64,000 bases of DNA from Chlorops oryzae (GCA_020466095.1 CM035807.1:20688485-20752484), one strand, 5' to 3'. Counted from the first letter of the stretch, positions 23,047-37,353 are shown. Numbers and translations: made by a program. The notes: generated by a model not told the origin, from the letters alone.

Positions 23047-23061
23047 TAGTAAACTGGATTC

Positions 23062-24659
23062 AAAGCAAGAGCTCAATATTGCTAATAAGAGAAATAGAGT
23101 CGATTCTTTCATTAAATTTTCATATTAGTTCCTTTAAAAGTAAGCTTAATGTTGTTGGATATACTCCTTCTTCTTAACATCCTGAATGGTCAATAACCCT
23201 TAGAAGTCTAAATATCGAGAAGAATGAGATCAATTTTTCAATTTTCAATTCAAATTACTATGTGTGTATAAAGGACGAATTTATATATTCCTATGAAATT
23301 TACATTCAATAAATACAAAAAGGAAGCGAAATATTTAGCTACAGGACATTTCCAAATCAATAAATATCCCTCATCTAGGCCTGCATACAGCGAACAATAA
23401 AAAAAAACATGTGTCTCCACTAAAACAATTTAATTCCATAAAATCCATATAAACGATAAGAGGCTAAAGAATATTTGAACAGAATCTAAAAATGAATTTA
23501 CATAAAATTTTAATATTTATTTTTAGGTCATGGTTAAATACTTTATGTCATAATAATTGAAAATTTTCAATGTTCGGTTTTTGAAGAAACAAAAGCGATG
23601 GAATAAACCGAAATCAAATAAACATGGATTAAATTGGTATTAATTCGATTCGCTTCGTACACGAATTTCCTTAGCTCGATTTTCATTGAACCGACAAAGC
23701 CATGATGGACATCATTGAGTGAAGCCTTGGTAAATATTTCATGGAACGTGTTGACCACTTTTTCAAGTGCTCCTGCATAAATAAGTTTTTAGCCATACAT
23801 CCATACAAGCACAAACACGCACACATAAATTTGAACATACAAATATCCGCACTCCAGTACCAAGACGGATGGTACACAAGCTTACGTAATTGTATCCAAG
23901 GCAAAACTAAGTAAACGAAAATATTTGCCTTATTATCCTTTGCATGGACAGTGGACAGAGCTGCATGCTTGCATATTTTCATGCGGGAGTTTTGCCCGAT
24001 GTGTTGTACGTTTTGTATGTATGTGTGCGTTAGAAACCATTATTGGTATTAGTATCTATGCTGCTTATGGTAGAGTAAACAAAATAAATTGAAGTTTCCA
24101 GGACTTAGCAAACATTTCGATGATTCTTGAAATGTCAACATACATCGTTCCGAGTAGCCATACTTGGGCTAAAATATAATACAGCGATCGTTCATGATAT
24201 CAGAGTGAGTATTATAATTTATGATTTATTCGCATGAATATTATTGCCATTAGAGTTGTTTGTGTCGTTGACGATGGTTAAGATAAGCATTGGTACATAT
24301 ATGTATATACATATGTATATATTTTTGTTTTTCATTAGATTGCAATATAAAATTTCAGAGATACTGCAAGGCGGGGAAGGATTATTTAATTGAAAGTGAA
24401 ATAATGTACTTTGATTATGGGAAAATGGAAATGTGAATCTTTAGAATCTTTTAATAATTTCGATACAAAGAATGCAAATAATATCATTTACATAATGAAA
24501 AGATACTTCTTTTTCATCTGCTGACTGAGTCCTTGCAAGCTTCCTTCATCTATCTCTCTACATTTACATAAACATATATACTTATCCTTATGTGGCATAT
24601 CATCTAAATATGAATTTGAATATCTATCTTCTATCTTTTATCTCTTACCTTCTTTTTGC
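23062..24659. other. Intergenic, nothing recognised
   Basis: AT-rich with short ORFs only. (TA)n-like patches lie near 24295-24325. Confidence 0.4.
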
Positions 24660-25735
24660 TGTTTATAATGAATCTATCTATCTGTTGATACATCTATCTA
24701 TCTATCTATTTATCTATCCATCTATCTATCTATTATTCTATTTATCTTTTTATATGTCTATCTGTCTATATGTTTGCATATTGTTCTCTATTTTTTATCT
24801 TTCTATCTTTCTATCTTCTATCTTTATTCTTCTCTATCTTTCTATCTTTCTATCTTTCTATCTTTCTATCTTTCTATCTTTCTATCTTTCTATCTTTCTA
24901 TCTTTCTATCTTTCTATCTTTCTATCTTTCTATCTTTCTATCTTTCTATCTTTCTATCTTTCTATCTTTCTATCTTTCTATCTTTCTATCTTTCTATCTT
25001 TCTATCTTTCTATCTTTCTATCTTTCTATCTTTCTATCTTTCTATCTTTCTATCTTTCTATCTTTCTATCTTTCTATCTTTCTATCTTTCTATCTTTCTA
25101 TCTTTCTTTCTATCTTTCTTTCTTTCTATCTTTCTATCTTTCTATCTTTCTATTCTTTCTATCTTTCTATCTTTCTATCTTTCTATCTTTCTATCTTTCT
25201 ATCTTTCTATCTTTCTATCTTTCTATCTTTCTATCTTTCTATCTTTCTATCTTTCTATCTTTCTATCTTTCTATCTTTCTATCTTTCTATCTTTCTATCT
25301 TTCTATCTTTCTATCTTTCTATCTTTCTATCTTTCTATCTTTCTATCTTTCTATCTTTCTATCTTTCTATCTTTCTATCTTTCTATCTTTCTATCTTTCT
25401 ATCTTTCTATCTTTCTATCTTTCTATCTTTCTATCTTTCTATCTTTCTATCTTTCTATCTTTCTATCTTTCTATCTTTCTATCTTTCTATCTTTCTATCT
25501 TTCTATCTTTCTATCTTTCTATCTTTCTATCTTTCTATCTTTCTATCTTTCTATCTTTCTATCTTTCTATCTTTCTATCTTTCTATCTTTTCTATCTTTC
25601 TATCTTTCTATCTTTCTATCTTTCTATCTTTCTATCTTTCTATCTTTCTATCTTTCTATCTTTCTATCTTTCTATCTTTCTATCTTTCTATCTTTCTATC
25701 TTTCTATCTTTCTATCTTTCTATCTCTCAATCTTT
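24660..25735. repeat. (TATC)n followed by a (TATCTTTC)n array
   Basis: An irregular TATC/TATT block (24660-24835) passes into a highly regular 8-bp unit TATCTTTC from about 24836 to 25724 (roughly 110 units), with small phase breaks near 25105, 25153 and 25589. Three long overlapping frames (YLSIFLSF repeats) are artefacts of the 8-bp period. Confidence 0.97.
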
Positions 25736-26611
25736 ATATTCTTTCTACTAAGCAAAATTTCTTAAATAAAACTGAGGTTTAAATTCAAATATTTTCCTTC
25801 AAGTTTTTAAATTTCGCATCATTTAAAGGAAGGAAACACGCTTTCATACGCCCCATAACGTCGATTAAAAGAATAATGTATCAAAAAGCTCTACGCATCC
25901 GTACCACCGTTCAATGTAGATTTTCTTCAAAATGCAATCGTCTCAAATTTCGGGGCAAAATTCAATTTAATTTTTCTTACGTGATAACATGACACCCACG
26001 TACTAAATTCCGCATTATCCGTTTTTATCACTCGAAATACACGTTTAAACAGTTCTTCGGCGGGCTTCTTCCGAACAATGTGAATACACACATTCAAGCC
26101 CAGTAGGTACACTCGTTCGATTTATTTATGTAAAAAAAATATTACGACTTTTTTGGGGAATACTTAGGGTATAATATTCTTTATGTTCTTCTTGGAGCTA
26201 CCTTGCATTTTCCGACACGTTTCCAATACGGAACGAATTGTGCCGTCGCTGGGGTTCGCGCTGTCACGTTTATCATCCAACGAGCATAACGTGCGCCTAA
26301 TATGTCACGTTCCTGCACTGGTAAATTGCAATAAACTCATGACAATTCATGTGTATCAGATATTGAGGGACTATGTAAGACGTAAGCTTTTCCGGACTTA
26401 TTTTTGGGAAAATTGAAAACGTGTTTTTTTTTGTTTTGTCATCTTTTTTTGGGTGATCTTGCTGATATGGGAGAAGGTGCTTTGGGCCTAGATTTTTTTT
26501 TATTGGTTTACATTAATTTTATTGTTCTTAAGAGTATAACATGAAAACTTTGAATTCAGCACCTGAAAATGCTTGGAAATTTTCAAAAAGTTTAAATTTA
26601 TATATAAATAT
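25736..26611. other. Intergenic, nothing recognised
   Basis: A patch around 26180-26330 is less AT-rich and carries a 77-codon plus frame of mixed composition (26183-26416). It has no recognisable domain, so I do not call it a gene. Confidence 0.35.
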
Positions 26612-27043
26612 TTAGGTGGATCGATTTGTTAGACTCCTATATCACTAGCATAACATTATTCAAGGGAATAATTATGCCGACCATAGGTCAATTGTGAATT
26701 TTAATCCTGCGCTTTCGTAAACATTGTTGCTGGAAACATCTCAAAAGGTAGAAAAACCATAACTACTTCATCTCACAAAACTCAAGTTATTGATCAAATT
26801 TTTTGTTTTCTTTGATAGCTTTTTTAAAATGGCCGTTATGAACAAAATACAAAAAACTGTGTAATGCAGAACGATTTTGATGGTTCGCTTTCGCCCGACA
26901 CGTTTCTCATAACAATTTTACTTCACGATCCATTTCATGTTTTCTGTAATAATTTGTGGCATGCTTCTAGGCATAATTAAGATGGACCTTATATTGAAAA
27001 AGCGTAGGCAAAAAAGTTCGGTTTTGACCTTATAGTTCCACTT
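26612..27043. mobile_element. Family B element, degenerate copy
   Basis: Starts TTAGGTGGATCGATTTGTT and follows the same order of landmarks as 58945-59458 (GACCATAGGTCAATTGTGAATTTTAA, AACATCTCAAAA, GCATGCTT, AAGATGG). The right terminus has decayed beyond recognition, and no TSD is visible. Confidence 0.7.
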
Positions 27044-30000
27044 CAATATAGATAAGTCTCTAGATATAGAGATTTGTTAAAGGTTCATAATATCTGTAGA
27101 AGGCGCTACTTGAGATGTGTATACGGGGCTTAAGGTTATTTTCTTTACACCTTATGGGCTAAAATGTTTTTAAGGATATTTATTAAATTTGTTTTAAAAG
27201 GTTTAGATTTTGCTACGCCTGTTTTCCTTCAAATCCTGTCTTTTTATATTTTTTTATTTACACATTGTAAATCGATGGAAATAATAACAAGAATTTACAA
27301 TTGATTGTTTGAAAATATTTCAATTCAGGACCCAAAAGTATGCAAATAAATAATAAGAACAGATCGCATAGTAAGAGATCTGTTTATTCTTGTATTGAAC
27401 CCATTTTTTCGGATGGCTTTTGGGAGTTCTTTTACATCTTCTTAAGGCCTGAAATTAAGCTGCCTGTAAGAGATTTCGAATTCTATAAATTGGTTGTTAA
27501 ATTTTGCAATGCATACTTTAAGGTACTGAATTTGAAAATATCGAAAATATTCGTAAAATTTGTATGCATACCTTCTAGGCGCTATTTGAAGTCATATATG
27601 TGCAATTCCATGAATACTGTTTCACCCTTGACACTAATTTTTTATGTTTTAACTCATTTTAATGAAGAAAAAAGACGTGATTTTCAAACATTTTCGTTTT
27701 TGAAAGCCTTTAAAAAATAGTTAGGTATTAAAATCGAGCAAATTTTGCTTGAATGACAGTCACGGGTGGTACCGTTTCTCGTGGAATTGTCCCATATGCT
27801 AATCTGATAAAGAAAAACAATTAAAAAAAAAATATTTTTCAAAACTAAAAACATTTATTGCAATATTATCCTTTGCCCTTTAAATCACAAAAAACTTGAA
27901 TTGAAAAAAAGAACCCTTAAAAATATATCCGAATTTTTTATACCATCAAAATAACAAATTCCAAGCAAAACCATTGATGTTCGAAGGAACGCACTCCGTC
28001 ACCCCCTCCTCTTTTACTTTATCTACTTAAGGTCCTTTAACATGGATTTTGCCAAACGCACATCCTCATGGGTTCCATAAGTAATTTAATACATACCAAT
28101 TTTGTCACTTCAACTCTGAACTTGAATTAGTCTGCGAAATTTGTTCAAAGCTCTTATATCCTTCGGTTATCCTTTATGACTTTTCATATCATTTCAACGA
28201 AAATCCATTTCTTTCAATTTTAATAAAAGATAAAGATTTACTTTAACCCTCTTTTATGCCATTTCAAAGAAAGCATAACCTCTCGTCCATTGCAACCAAC
28301 GTTCGAATGAATCTTAACGCTCTGCGCACTCAAACAAAAGGAAAAGAGTCGAGATACAAAGACGACCACTTACAACCATCCACTTTCAGCAGGACTTAAA
28401 GTAACTTTCAATTATAGCACTTATTTGTCTTGCTACATTTTATGCGCCATAATATCCGTTGTCTGAGATAGCAAAGCCAAAAAAAAAGAATGATGAAAAA
28501 TATATATGTAGGTATATAAAGGATGAAAGGAAAGATGGAACTGCATGAAAAAGGAATTGAGAAAATGAAAAAATTGAAGTTGAGTGCAACTCTAGACAAG
28601 CTTTCATTACATTTTGTCTCTTTTTAAGAATGAGTTTTCACTGGCCACTTAAATTTCCTTGGAATTTCTTTCTTCCATTTTCGTTCGTTCCTTCTATGCG
28701 TGAGGCTATATATACTTTATTATAGACTTTACCGTACTTCCTATTATGACTCTGAGGGTACTTCAATGTACATCCAGAATGCAAAATATGCATGAAGTGG
28801 GGTGTTGGATCTAAGAAAAAATGCAAAAAAAAGCGAAAAAAATGGTAACAATGGGTATTCGATTCTTCAGGTAAGATCCTTTATTGTGTTGCAATGAAGA
28901 AGTCTCCTTTTTTCTGCTCTCAACAAAGTAAACAATGGATTGAAGAAAGGGACTTGAATGGCAAAGAAGAAACGGTTTCATTTTGAAGGTGTATTTTTTG
29001 AATGAAGTCTTCCTGGTATTAAAAGATAATACTATTGTAAAATTTTTCTGATATATTCAAGCAGGATATGCACTAAAGAAGTGACAGGCAAAGAAATTTT
29101 AAAGCTCAGTTTAAAGCGAATAGAGAATGAAGAGAGAGAGCGAGAAAGAGAACCTTGAGTCGTTAATGTGATTGGCCTGATTTCGCGTTGCCGTTGTGTC
29201 ATTTTCGAATGTCGACGACAACGACACTTAAATTCTGCCTGGCAATAAGAAAATTAGATTTATGTTAATTTACTTGAATTTCCGCGGGGCCACGACTTGC
29301 CACGACACGAAGTCGATTTCATTCGAAATTTTTCCTTTCGCGCAATTGCCTTTTCTAATGCTTTTGCTTTCACGCTTTTAACTTTCATTTTGCTGGGCGA
29401 ACTTTTTTTTTCTAATTCACTACAAGTCCAGTGAGGAAAATAATTTAATTCGCTTTATATTGCATCATTTTATTTTCTTCTTCCATCATCGTCATCGTCA
29501 TCGTCAGCAGCAGCACCATTACCGTCACCGTCACCAACACCAACATTATTATCATCAACGTTGTCCTCGTCTTCATCATCATTATCGCTATCATTATCGC
29601 CGGTATTTGAATATTCAAAATGTGTACCGCTTGCCGTGGCCTAAGTCCTTGAGTAGAATTTGCTTTTGTTTTACTTTGTTCCTTTCGCTTTTTTCTTTCG
29701 ATAGTCCATTTTTTATTCTCGTTGTTCACGCCGGAAATGCAAAGTGAAAAAGGTTTTGTTACGGATGAGTACTTTTTTTTTGTTTCTTTCAATTTTCCTC
29801 CTTTTTTTTATGCTTCTTTATTCCATTAGTCTTCCGGTCACACTATCCACTGCCTTTTGCTTTGGGAGCGCAATTGGGAAGAAATGAAATAAAATTTTCC
29901 ATAATAATCTCATCAACAATATACCGTACGGTGGTGTGATTTCGTGAGAAATTTAGACGAATTTTTCTGAAAACAGGGAAGTTTTTGCCGATTAAAGTTG

Positions 30001-33000
30001 AGTGCCTTCTAGGAAATCCGGGCCTCAAAATTATTCTATCTTTTCCAAATTACTTCTTGTGAATGCAAGTATCATATCAAAGATTCAGTCGCGAAGGGGA
30101 GAGGTCCAAGGAGGCCTAATCCCCTAGTAGGATTGCTACCTTAATACCATAATTCTGTAAGTAAAAAAGCCTCCGAACTGGCTTTATCTACTTTGTTGCT
30201 CTCTTATATTTCCCCCAGAGAGCGGATGTTCGAATAGTTATGCCACTGTAAACTCGGTCGCCAGAGCCACATCAGTGAAAAGCCGGGGCCGCCACGAGAA
30301 GGTTGAGGTTGACAAGTTTCATGAAGCGTCTCAGATAGCCTCTCTTTTCCAAAAGAGATATCGAAAGGTGTTTGAAGTTTTCAGAACAGTCCGATGGAGT
30401 CATATAAATATACTTCAGGATTAATTCTGGATTCCGATATCGTCGAGAAAAATTTGGATGCCCAAAGAATTTTCTTCGTAGAAGCCTTGTAGATAAAAAA
30501 GATTGTTCAAAAAATATCACAACAGTTGCAGGAGTGCCTTTGCGGTAGCCGGTAGGCCCCTTGTGGTACAAAAAGGTCACCACTGTGTTTCAAAAAGAGT
30601 AAAATATCGCTTCAATTCGCAAGCCTTCTAGAAGCAGTGTCTCCATAAATGTTCCCCCACCCTTCTGACAGGGCTGCTCGAGGTCCTGGCATGTTCGCAT
30701 AACAAGCTTAAATATCCCAAAAAAAATTTTAAAACTCTTGACAGTATTATATAGCGGGATTACTATGTCACCGATGATGAACAGTGTTAGATGAAGTGGT
30801 ATTTGCAATTTGTGGCTACTAGACGGAGTTTTTTCGGATCAGTTAGTACTGAAACAAATTTTTCAAATCTAGGAGTAAAACCTTGTCACAGACGGGAAAA
30901 GAAAATATTCAAAGGGTTACGAGATATAGCCATAAGTAAGTGCGCAACTTAATTCACGGCCACACTTTTTGATATCGATTTGAAATCGATTTGTAGTTAA
31001 TCTGACAAAACAATATAAAGGAAGTTGCTACATTTACCAAGTACTTTCAGAAATTTAATATACGAAAATTTTCATTCGAAACATGTTCGAATGCAACCCA
31101 CTGTACGCTGTCATCTGCAGCGAAAAACTTTTCAATAATCTACTGCTTTTCATTCACGAAAAAACTTTTCGCTTTAAGGACTCGAAAAGTTCGGTGTTGA
31201 CCCACGAAAGTCATTTAGTCGACTTGCCAATTGAATTCATGACGATGACTTTTTGATTAGCGTAATATTTTAATTGAGTGGATTTCTCATTGATGCTTGA
31301 AAATTTCGCTATGCTTACAAGTGGATGTGCGATTTTCTACTTCGAAACGAGAAAATTTACTTTTATTTTTATCATTTCGTAAATTCGGTAAAAGTAATTA
31401 TTCGACCGGCGTCGAGTGGCTTGTATTTGAGATGTTCGAAAGCGGCAGAGAGTTAATTAGAAATTCTTTGGAGATTTTCCACTCGATCGTTGAGAGGACT
31501 CAATACATATCTACATAAAAATATATTTAAAATTTCGAGCAAATCAAAAGCTGGGTAAGGACTTGTCATTCCATAATAATATTCTCTTCTAGTTATCCAC
31601 CACTTGAAACACTTTACGTAAAGTAGGTTCATCCAAAAAGGAAGTCCTCAAACAATCCACCCTTCCTTCTGACATTGAAGCCAGATTATAATAATGATAC
31701 TGATCACGAAACAATGGAATGCCATAAAAGAGAAATGGAATAAAAATGCGATTGATATGATGATAAAACAAAATCCAAATCGTTGACTGTGAAAAGAAAA
31801 TGCAATGTCTATAATGTCAAAGTTGAGTAGTATCTACTTTCAACTTTGAAGAAAATAATAAAAAATAAAATAAAATTTTATCCATTGAAGACTGGGATGC
31901 TGGTTGGCTTCCCACAACTTTTTCAACATTTTCGACCGAACTATGCAATTCAAACTCAACTGAAGGATCCACTTAAAAGGAAAATAAACAGAAAAAAAAA
32001 AAAAAAAAAAAAAATGACTGCATTGAGTAGAGAAAATTATTCTGATAGATATGCATTGGCTAAGTTATGATTCTGAAGTGGACATCATCGGTGTCCTGGC
32101 CAAGGTTGTCAACGACAGAGACTGTAAATCGCAAAAGCATTTGAAGAGAGCGCTTAGAACTTGACATAAAGTATGAATTAGGGTAGATGTTTGAAGTAGA
32201 GAGAGAGAGAGAAGAAGAGAGAGAGAGACAGAGCGAACTTCCTACTTAACATTGAGAGTAGCATTAAATATTAAATTGAACTCTTTTTGCCTTTTTAATC
32301 AGTTTCATGAGTAAATGAAATCGTGAATCGCATTTCTTTTTTGGGAAGAAAAATTTTATTCATAAAAACATCTGCCATCGGCTGCGGGATATTCATTTGC
32401 ATAAAGTGCTGCTCGCCCATTTTTAAAAGCAGCTGTTGAATATGTAAATAAGGGATATTTATATATCTATGAAGATATATTTTTTAAATATATTCAACGG
32501 ACTTTTTTTTGCGTTTTTACGGAATAAATTCGGTTTTAAATGAATATGAAAGGTTGTTGCTACTATTTTTTCAATGATAGGATTAAAACAGCTTTGCATT
32601 GTAGGGAGTTTTCTTTACGCGGAGAGAAATTGACATAAAAGTTATGACCTCAAGCTCGAACAAAGATATCACTTTTAATGAAAAAATTAAATGTCAAAAA
32701 TCAACACCTAAAAGTATGCATACAAATAGCTCTATCATGCTCGTCATGCAATCGCAAAGTGCTTTGAAAAATACTAAGACTGCATACGAAAATCATAAGA
32801 AAATTATTTAGAGAGTGCTCTTACTAAACCCATCATAAGAAAAGTCGGAATAAAGGCTACGAAAATATTCATGTGACTATGTGGAGATATCCTTTAGGCG
32901 GAGTGCCCAAAAAGAAGAATTTTCGCGAGAAAAATCACGCTCAATCCTATTAAATCTGTAAATGAATGTCTTGTGAGTTCAAGGACAAGGACTTTCATTT

Positions 33001-33740
33001 TCGATGAAAAATTTTAAAAAATTGACTTCTTCAACCATCTGAAGATATCTAACCAAGAATGGATGTTCTCGGAATGGATGATTGCAGGACCATGTTCAAG
33101 CTCAAGTGCTCCGGCCAACACTTCTGCTGAAATAAGTCGATGTTGGTGTTTTCGGTTGGAATTCTGATCACACTGTGATAGTCCATAAATAAGACGGACC
33201 CATAGCAATCGGCTTCGCCTTAATTAAATGAGATCCATAAAGTATGCAATTATATTTTTATAAAAATTATTTGAAATTTTTGAATTTTAAACGTGAATAT
33301 CTCCTAGATGCAGGATATCATCACGATGGTGTTTTGGAAACAATTGCTTGGGTTCTTCAGGGTATCTACGTTTTAATACCAGTCCAAAAACGAGCTTTCA
33401 ATTCATACCTAAATATGAGCCAGAAGCTGGAGTAAGAAATTTGGGAAAAAAAATTTGTGTGAAGCCGTAAAAGCAACTTAAAAAAGCTAATGATGCCATT
33501 CGATTCGCCGTGGACGAAATATGAGGAAACCGTCCATTATTTCCTTTTTTTGACCTCAATCAGATTTACAGGATCAAAAATGTTCTTTAATAATTTCCGT
33601 GAGTCATTGTTAAAACGAACTCGTTTTCTCTTGAATGCTTCAGCTTAAAACTAAACCATTTCTAAAATTTAAAGGATATTTTCATTATCCATTCAAAACC
33701 GCATAATTCAGCGCTGTCGAAACGTGACTTAACGAGCTAT
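27044..33740. other. Long AT-rich region with dispersed motifs and low complexity
   Basis: No gene is supported. Contents: three dispersed-motif copies at 27324-27348, 27511-27533 and 27565-27585; a GAGA-rich patch at 29129-29152; a CAT/CGT/CAG trinucleotide-rich block at 29482-29600; a GC-richer patch at 30070-30330 with no assignable content; A22 at 31992-32013; a GAGA tract at 32201-32236; and one motif copy at 32701-32722. Confidence 0.4.
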
Positions 33741-34700
33741 ATTCAACTAATTTTGTTGTTGTTTGAAGAATTTATTATCCTTTCGCATGGTATGCTCAGA
33801 ATAACGAAAAAAAGGAAGAAAAATCCGAGTCTGCCCAGAATTATGGAACAAACCCAATTAACACATTCACCAAAGCCAAATTGCGTCGTGCCAACAGTCA
33901 ACAAGTGTTTTTCGATGGTGTGAGCGCAACAATCTGTGGCATAAAACCAATGCGAAAATGTCGAGGGGGGCTGAGCGGAATCAACCGGAGGTGTGCGTGG
34001 CGGAGTTCTTGTTGTTTTCATTTTTAATATAATAAAACGATTATTTTATGCAGCATCGCCATATTATGAGCACGATGGGGACGCACTCATTTACGTACGA
34101 GTATGTTTGGATGTATGTATCTGGTTATATTATGTGGATGGTGTGTGTGTGTGTGTGTGTGTGTGTGCTGGGTGCTTCCTAGAAGCGTGAAAAGACATGG
34201 CTCTTGCCGTTTTCGTTGCTACAATACTGTGAGGATGATGTTATTGTCATTGTTGTTGTTGATGGTGAGATGGTAATGATGATGATGATGTTGGGTCTGA
34301 AGACTGTAGAGCCATCGGCATTGTTGGATGTTGCTGATTACGATGATGATGATGATGAAGTTGCCATTGCTCAAGTTCGCTCCGGCAGGATGCATGTGTT
34401 TTTAAGTTTGTATGTTGGCATTAAATGGCCGTCGGCGGCATACTGACACCCTTTAGAGTATTTGCTACAATTGTTGTTTCTGGCTGTTGGTTGTGATATT
34501 GTTAAGGGTGTTGTTTTTGATTTTTTTTTGGCTATAGTGCGGTTGCACTTGCTTTTCTGTTGTTTGCATGAAAAGTTTGGCTTTTTATTTTTGTGTTTGA
34601 ACTCTTTATGTGGCTTATGCTTTGGTAACAAAATTGTCTTCCACTGCTCGAGGTACGAGTGTATATGTGTTGTTGGACTTATGTTTTATTTTCCGTGTTC
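33741..34700. repeat. Microsatellite-rich patch
   Basis: (GT)13 at 34141-34167, then (GAT)n clusters at 34277-34290 and 34339-34358 within GTT/GAT-rich sequence. No exon could be supported here. Confidence 0.6.
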
Positions 34701-35883
34701 TTTTTTTTTGTAATCCTTTTTTGGTTTTTGCTGTTAAAAGTTAAGGCATATCATCATCGCTATAATCACGATGCGGCCTGCTTAATAGTTGCTGTGGTTA
34801 GATGAACGTGCGGCGATGTTGCTTTTGTTGTCCTGTGGTCTACAGTGGGTATATTGTATGTTCTTGGAATTATGAAATTAGCAGAGCACGAGCATGAATT
34901 ACGATTTTATTAATTTGTATTCTCTCTGAAGTTTTCATTTTTATCCTTATTAAGGCTTGAGGGAAACAATTTGCGGTCAAAAAAATATTGTTTTAGCGGA
35001 AAATGTATTACTTTATTAAAAAGTTCAAATCGGTTTTTTTAATTGAAGATGTAAGGAATTAATGAATTAATTTTTTTATAATTCAAAGAAAAATATAACG
35101 TTTTAGATGATTTGGATTTTTATATGCAATGCTTGGCTATAAAAGGGTCGTGCTAAGAGGCTTTATAGGGACTTAGGACACATAGAATATTTGTAAAAAT
35201 TTTCTATATCTTTTTTGTTTTAGAAAATTGTTTCATAATCGTTTAGAGGACAGAATTAAATAACTAGCTGTAGCACCTAAAATTACGCATATAAATATTA
35301 AGGGAATGTTCGAGTATTGCGAATCTGTTCATTTATGAATAAATGAGCACTTAGTCGACTCTTGAACAAGAAGTTTTGAAATTTTCAGGATCTTCCTAAG
35401 GCTTGCAAAGCTCATACAAAATCAGATTAATGCATATTTGTATTTTTAAAATTTCATTGCATTCTTTTAGGAGTTGAACTTAATTTTGTTATGTTTCCCT
35501 ACATATTTTCGTACCTGACGAGGGTGAATGATAATTTCGGGATAAGTTCAGCTCTGTCTCAACTCAAGAGTTAAGCTATAAGTAAGCCTTATGTTTCATA
35601 TGAGATCCTTGATCCTATTCGAGCTCTCAAAGATAACTTTACGTGATAAAATAACAAATTTTCTATTCTTATATTTGAAAACCACTTGTTTTCCTTAACA
35701 AGAACAAAATTCGTTTAAATTAAAATTGTTCCAGTCAAGTATCCTTTTTCACGTTTCCCAGTACATCTTATGCCGCATTTACACTTCTTGCCAGACATAA
35801 AAAAATGTTGCCAAAGAAAATTTAATAAGACATAGCAGCTCCTTTAGGGAAGCTGTTGAGTAGAGAAGGAAGTTTTTCAATTC
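34701..35883. other. Intergenic, one divergent motif copy
   Basis: Bases 35271-35296 carry AGCACCTAAAATTACGCATA, a variant of the dispersed motif. Nothing else is recognised. Confidence 0.4.
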
Positions 35884-35891
35884 CTAATAAT

Positions 35892-36109
35892 CTACGCTCA
35901 GACTTTGTTGAATTTTATAAATTTAAAGCATACTTTATGGGGCAAATATTTTTCCTCACCAGTATTTTGCGAATAAGTTTAGGGAAGTTGAACTACAAAC
36001 TGCTATTGTAAATTCAAAAAACTGACCTTAACTTGATGTGAGTTGAACAACACTTGTACTCCATAGGGTATGCTTTAAATTTATAAAAGTCAACAAAATC
36101 CGTGCCTTG
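35892..36109. mobile_element. hAT-like MITE, family A copy 3
   Basis: Left end CTACGCTCAGACTTTGTTG and right end CAACAAAATCCGTGCCTTG are decayed forms of the family TIR. The flanking 8-bp TSD CTAATAAT (35884-35891 and 36110-36117) is exact. Confidence 0.9.
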
Positions 36110-36117
36110 CTAATAAT

Positions 36118-37351
36118 ACAATTATATTTTTCCAATGCTTCACGACTAGCAGCCACTGTGAGGCCGACATCAGACAATTTTCGTTGCCATTTTCGAAAAT
36201 TCCTTTACGCACTTTTTTCCATGAAGCAAAATTTATTTAGCCCTGTCTAGTCTCATAAAAATGACTCAAGTATAATAAGCTAAATTTATCGCAATGATAA
36301 GCAAACCATTGTCGTTAACACGCCACGACCGTTCATTCCTCCTGAATTACGGCAACCATTTTTGCGATGCTGTGGCCACTCGATCCCGCCGATGTTAAGA
36401 GTGAACATCACACTCCAAGCTCGCATACAGACTTCCTTATTTTAATGCCACCACGCCAATGCGTTTCCACATTCAAGTCGGATAAGAGAGAAGAGAAGAA
36501 AATTTAAAATGCTTCGGACGTTCGGTCGGGATGCTGGCTCTGCGGGTCCTGCTGCACGAAATTATATTATAATTTTGTAATTTATTTTAGAGCTTTGCAT
36601 AAATGGTTGCAGCTATCATATTGTATATAGAATATATATGTATCTATATCTGTATATATATATATATATATTCTAAGCGTCAAAATGTTACATTGTATTT
36701 TATGAACGCTTCGACGAGTCCCGACAATGCAAACAGGATTTTACACCGTCGGATGAACCCGCTGAGTTGTGTGCACTGCGGTTCGCTGGTATGATGAGCT
36801 CCGTTGATATGGGGCTTTTTGTGTTTCACTTTATTATCGGAAACATTTTTAGTTTTTTTATTTTTTTTATAGCATTTTGTGAACCCGCTTAGAGCTATCA
36901 ATTTTTCAGTTTGGAATTTCCATTGAATGTGCCGATTAAAACGATAAAAGGATTATGTGAAATAAATAGTTTGCTTTAGAGTTCAATGCTGGTCACGAAC
37001 AGAGGTTGGATATGAATTTTCAAAAAATTTTCATGCATGGAAAATATGAAAAATTTGAATTTTACTTTTAGTTTTTATTTATTTTCATTTTGATTTATAA
37101 AAATGGTGAAAACCTTTTTCGCTTATGAAGAATATGAGCCTAAGGGAGCTATCAAAGGGCAAAGAATATATTTTTAGTACTTAAAACAATTAATAAAGAA
37201 AAATTTTTCTTTACGATCCGAAAAAAGTTCAATGAAAAAAATTTAAATCGATAACTTCTGTCCGGTTAATGACCAGGATCCGTTTTTAAGGACGTTCCCC
37301 AAATCAAAGTAGTTTGCTACCAAATTTTTGTTAAACTTTCGTATACTTCAT
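36118..37351. other. Intergenic, (TA)n microsatellite
   Basis: Dinucleotide TA/TG repeats at about 36625-36672. No gene is recognised. Confidence 0.4.
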
Positions 37352-37353
37352 TA

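Noticed and set aside
24660..25735. CRISPR-like array
   Set aside because: No spacers; it is a simple tandem repeat in a eukaryotic genome.
24592..25782. Three overlapping 325-396-codon plus-strand frames
   Set aside because: Translation artefact of the TATCTTTC array; no unique sequence.
27340..27720. 126-codon plus-strand ORF
   Set aside because: AT-driven composition and no domain; it overlaps three dispersed-motif copies in both orientations.
29445..29792. Overlapping His/Arg-rich and Met/Thr-rich frames
   Set aside because: They come from a degenerate CAT/CGT/CAG trinucleotide tract.
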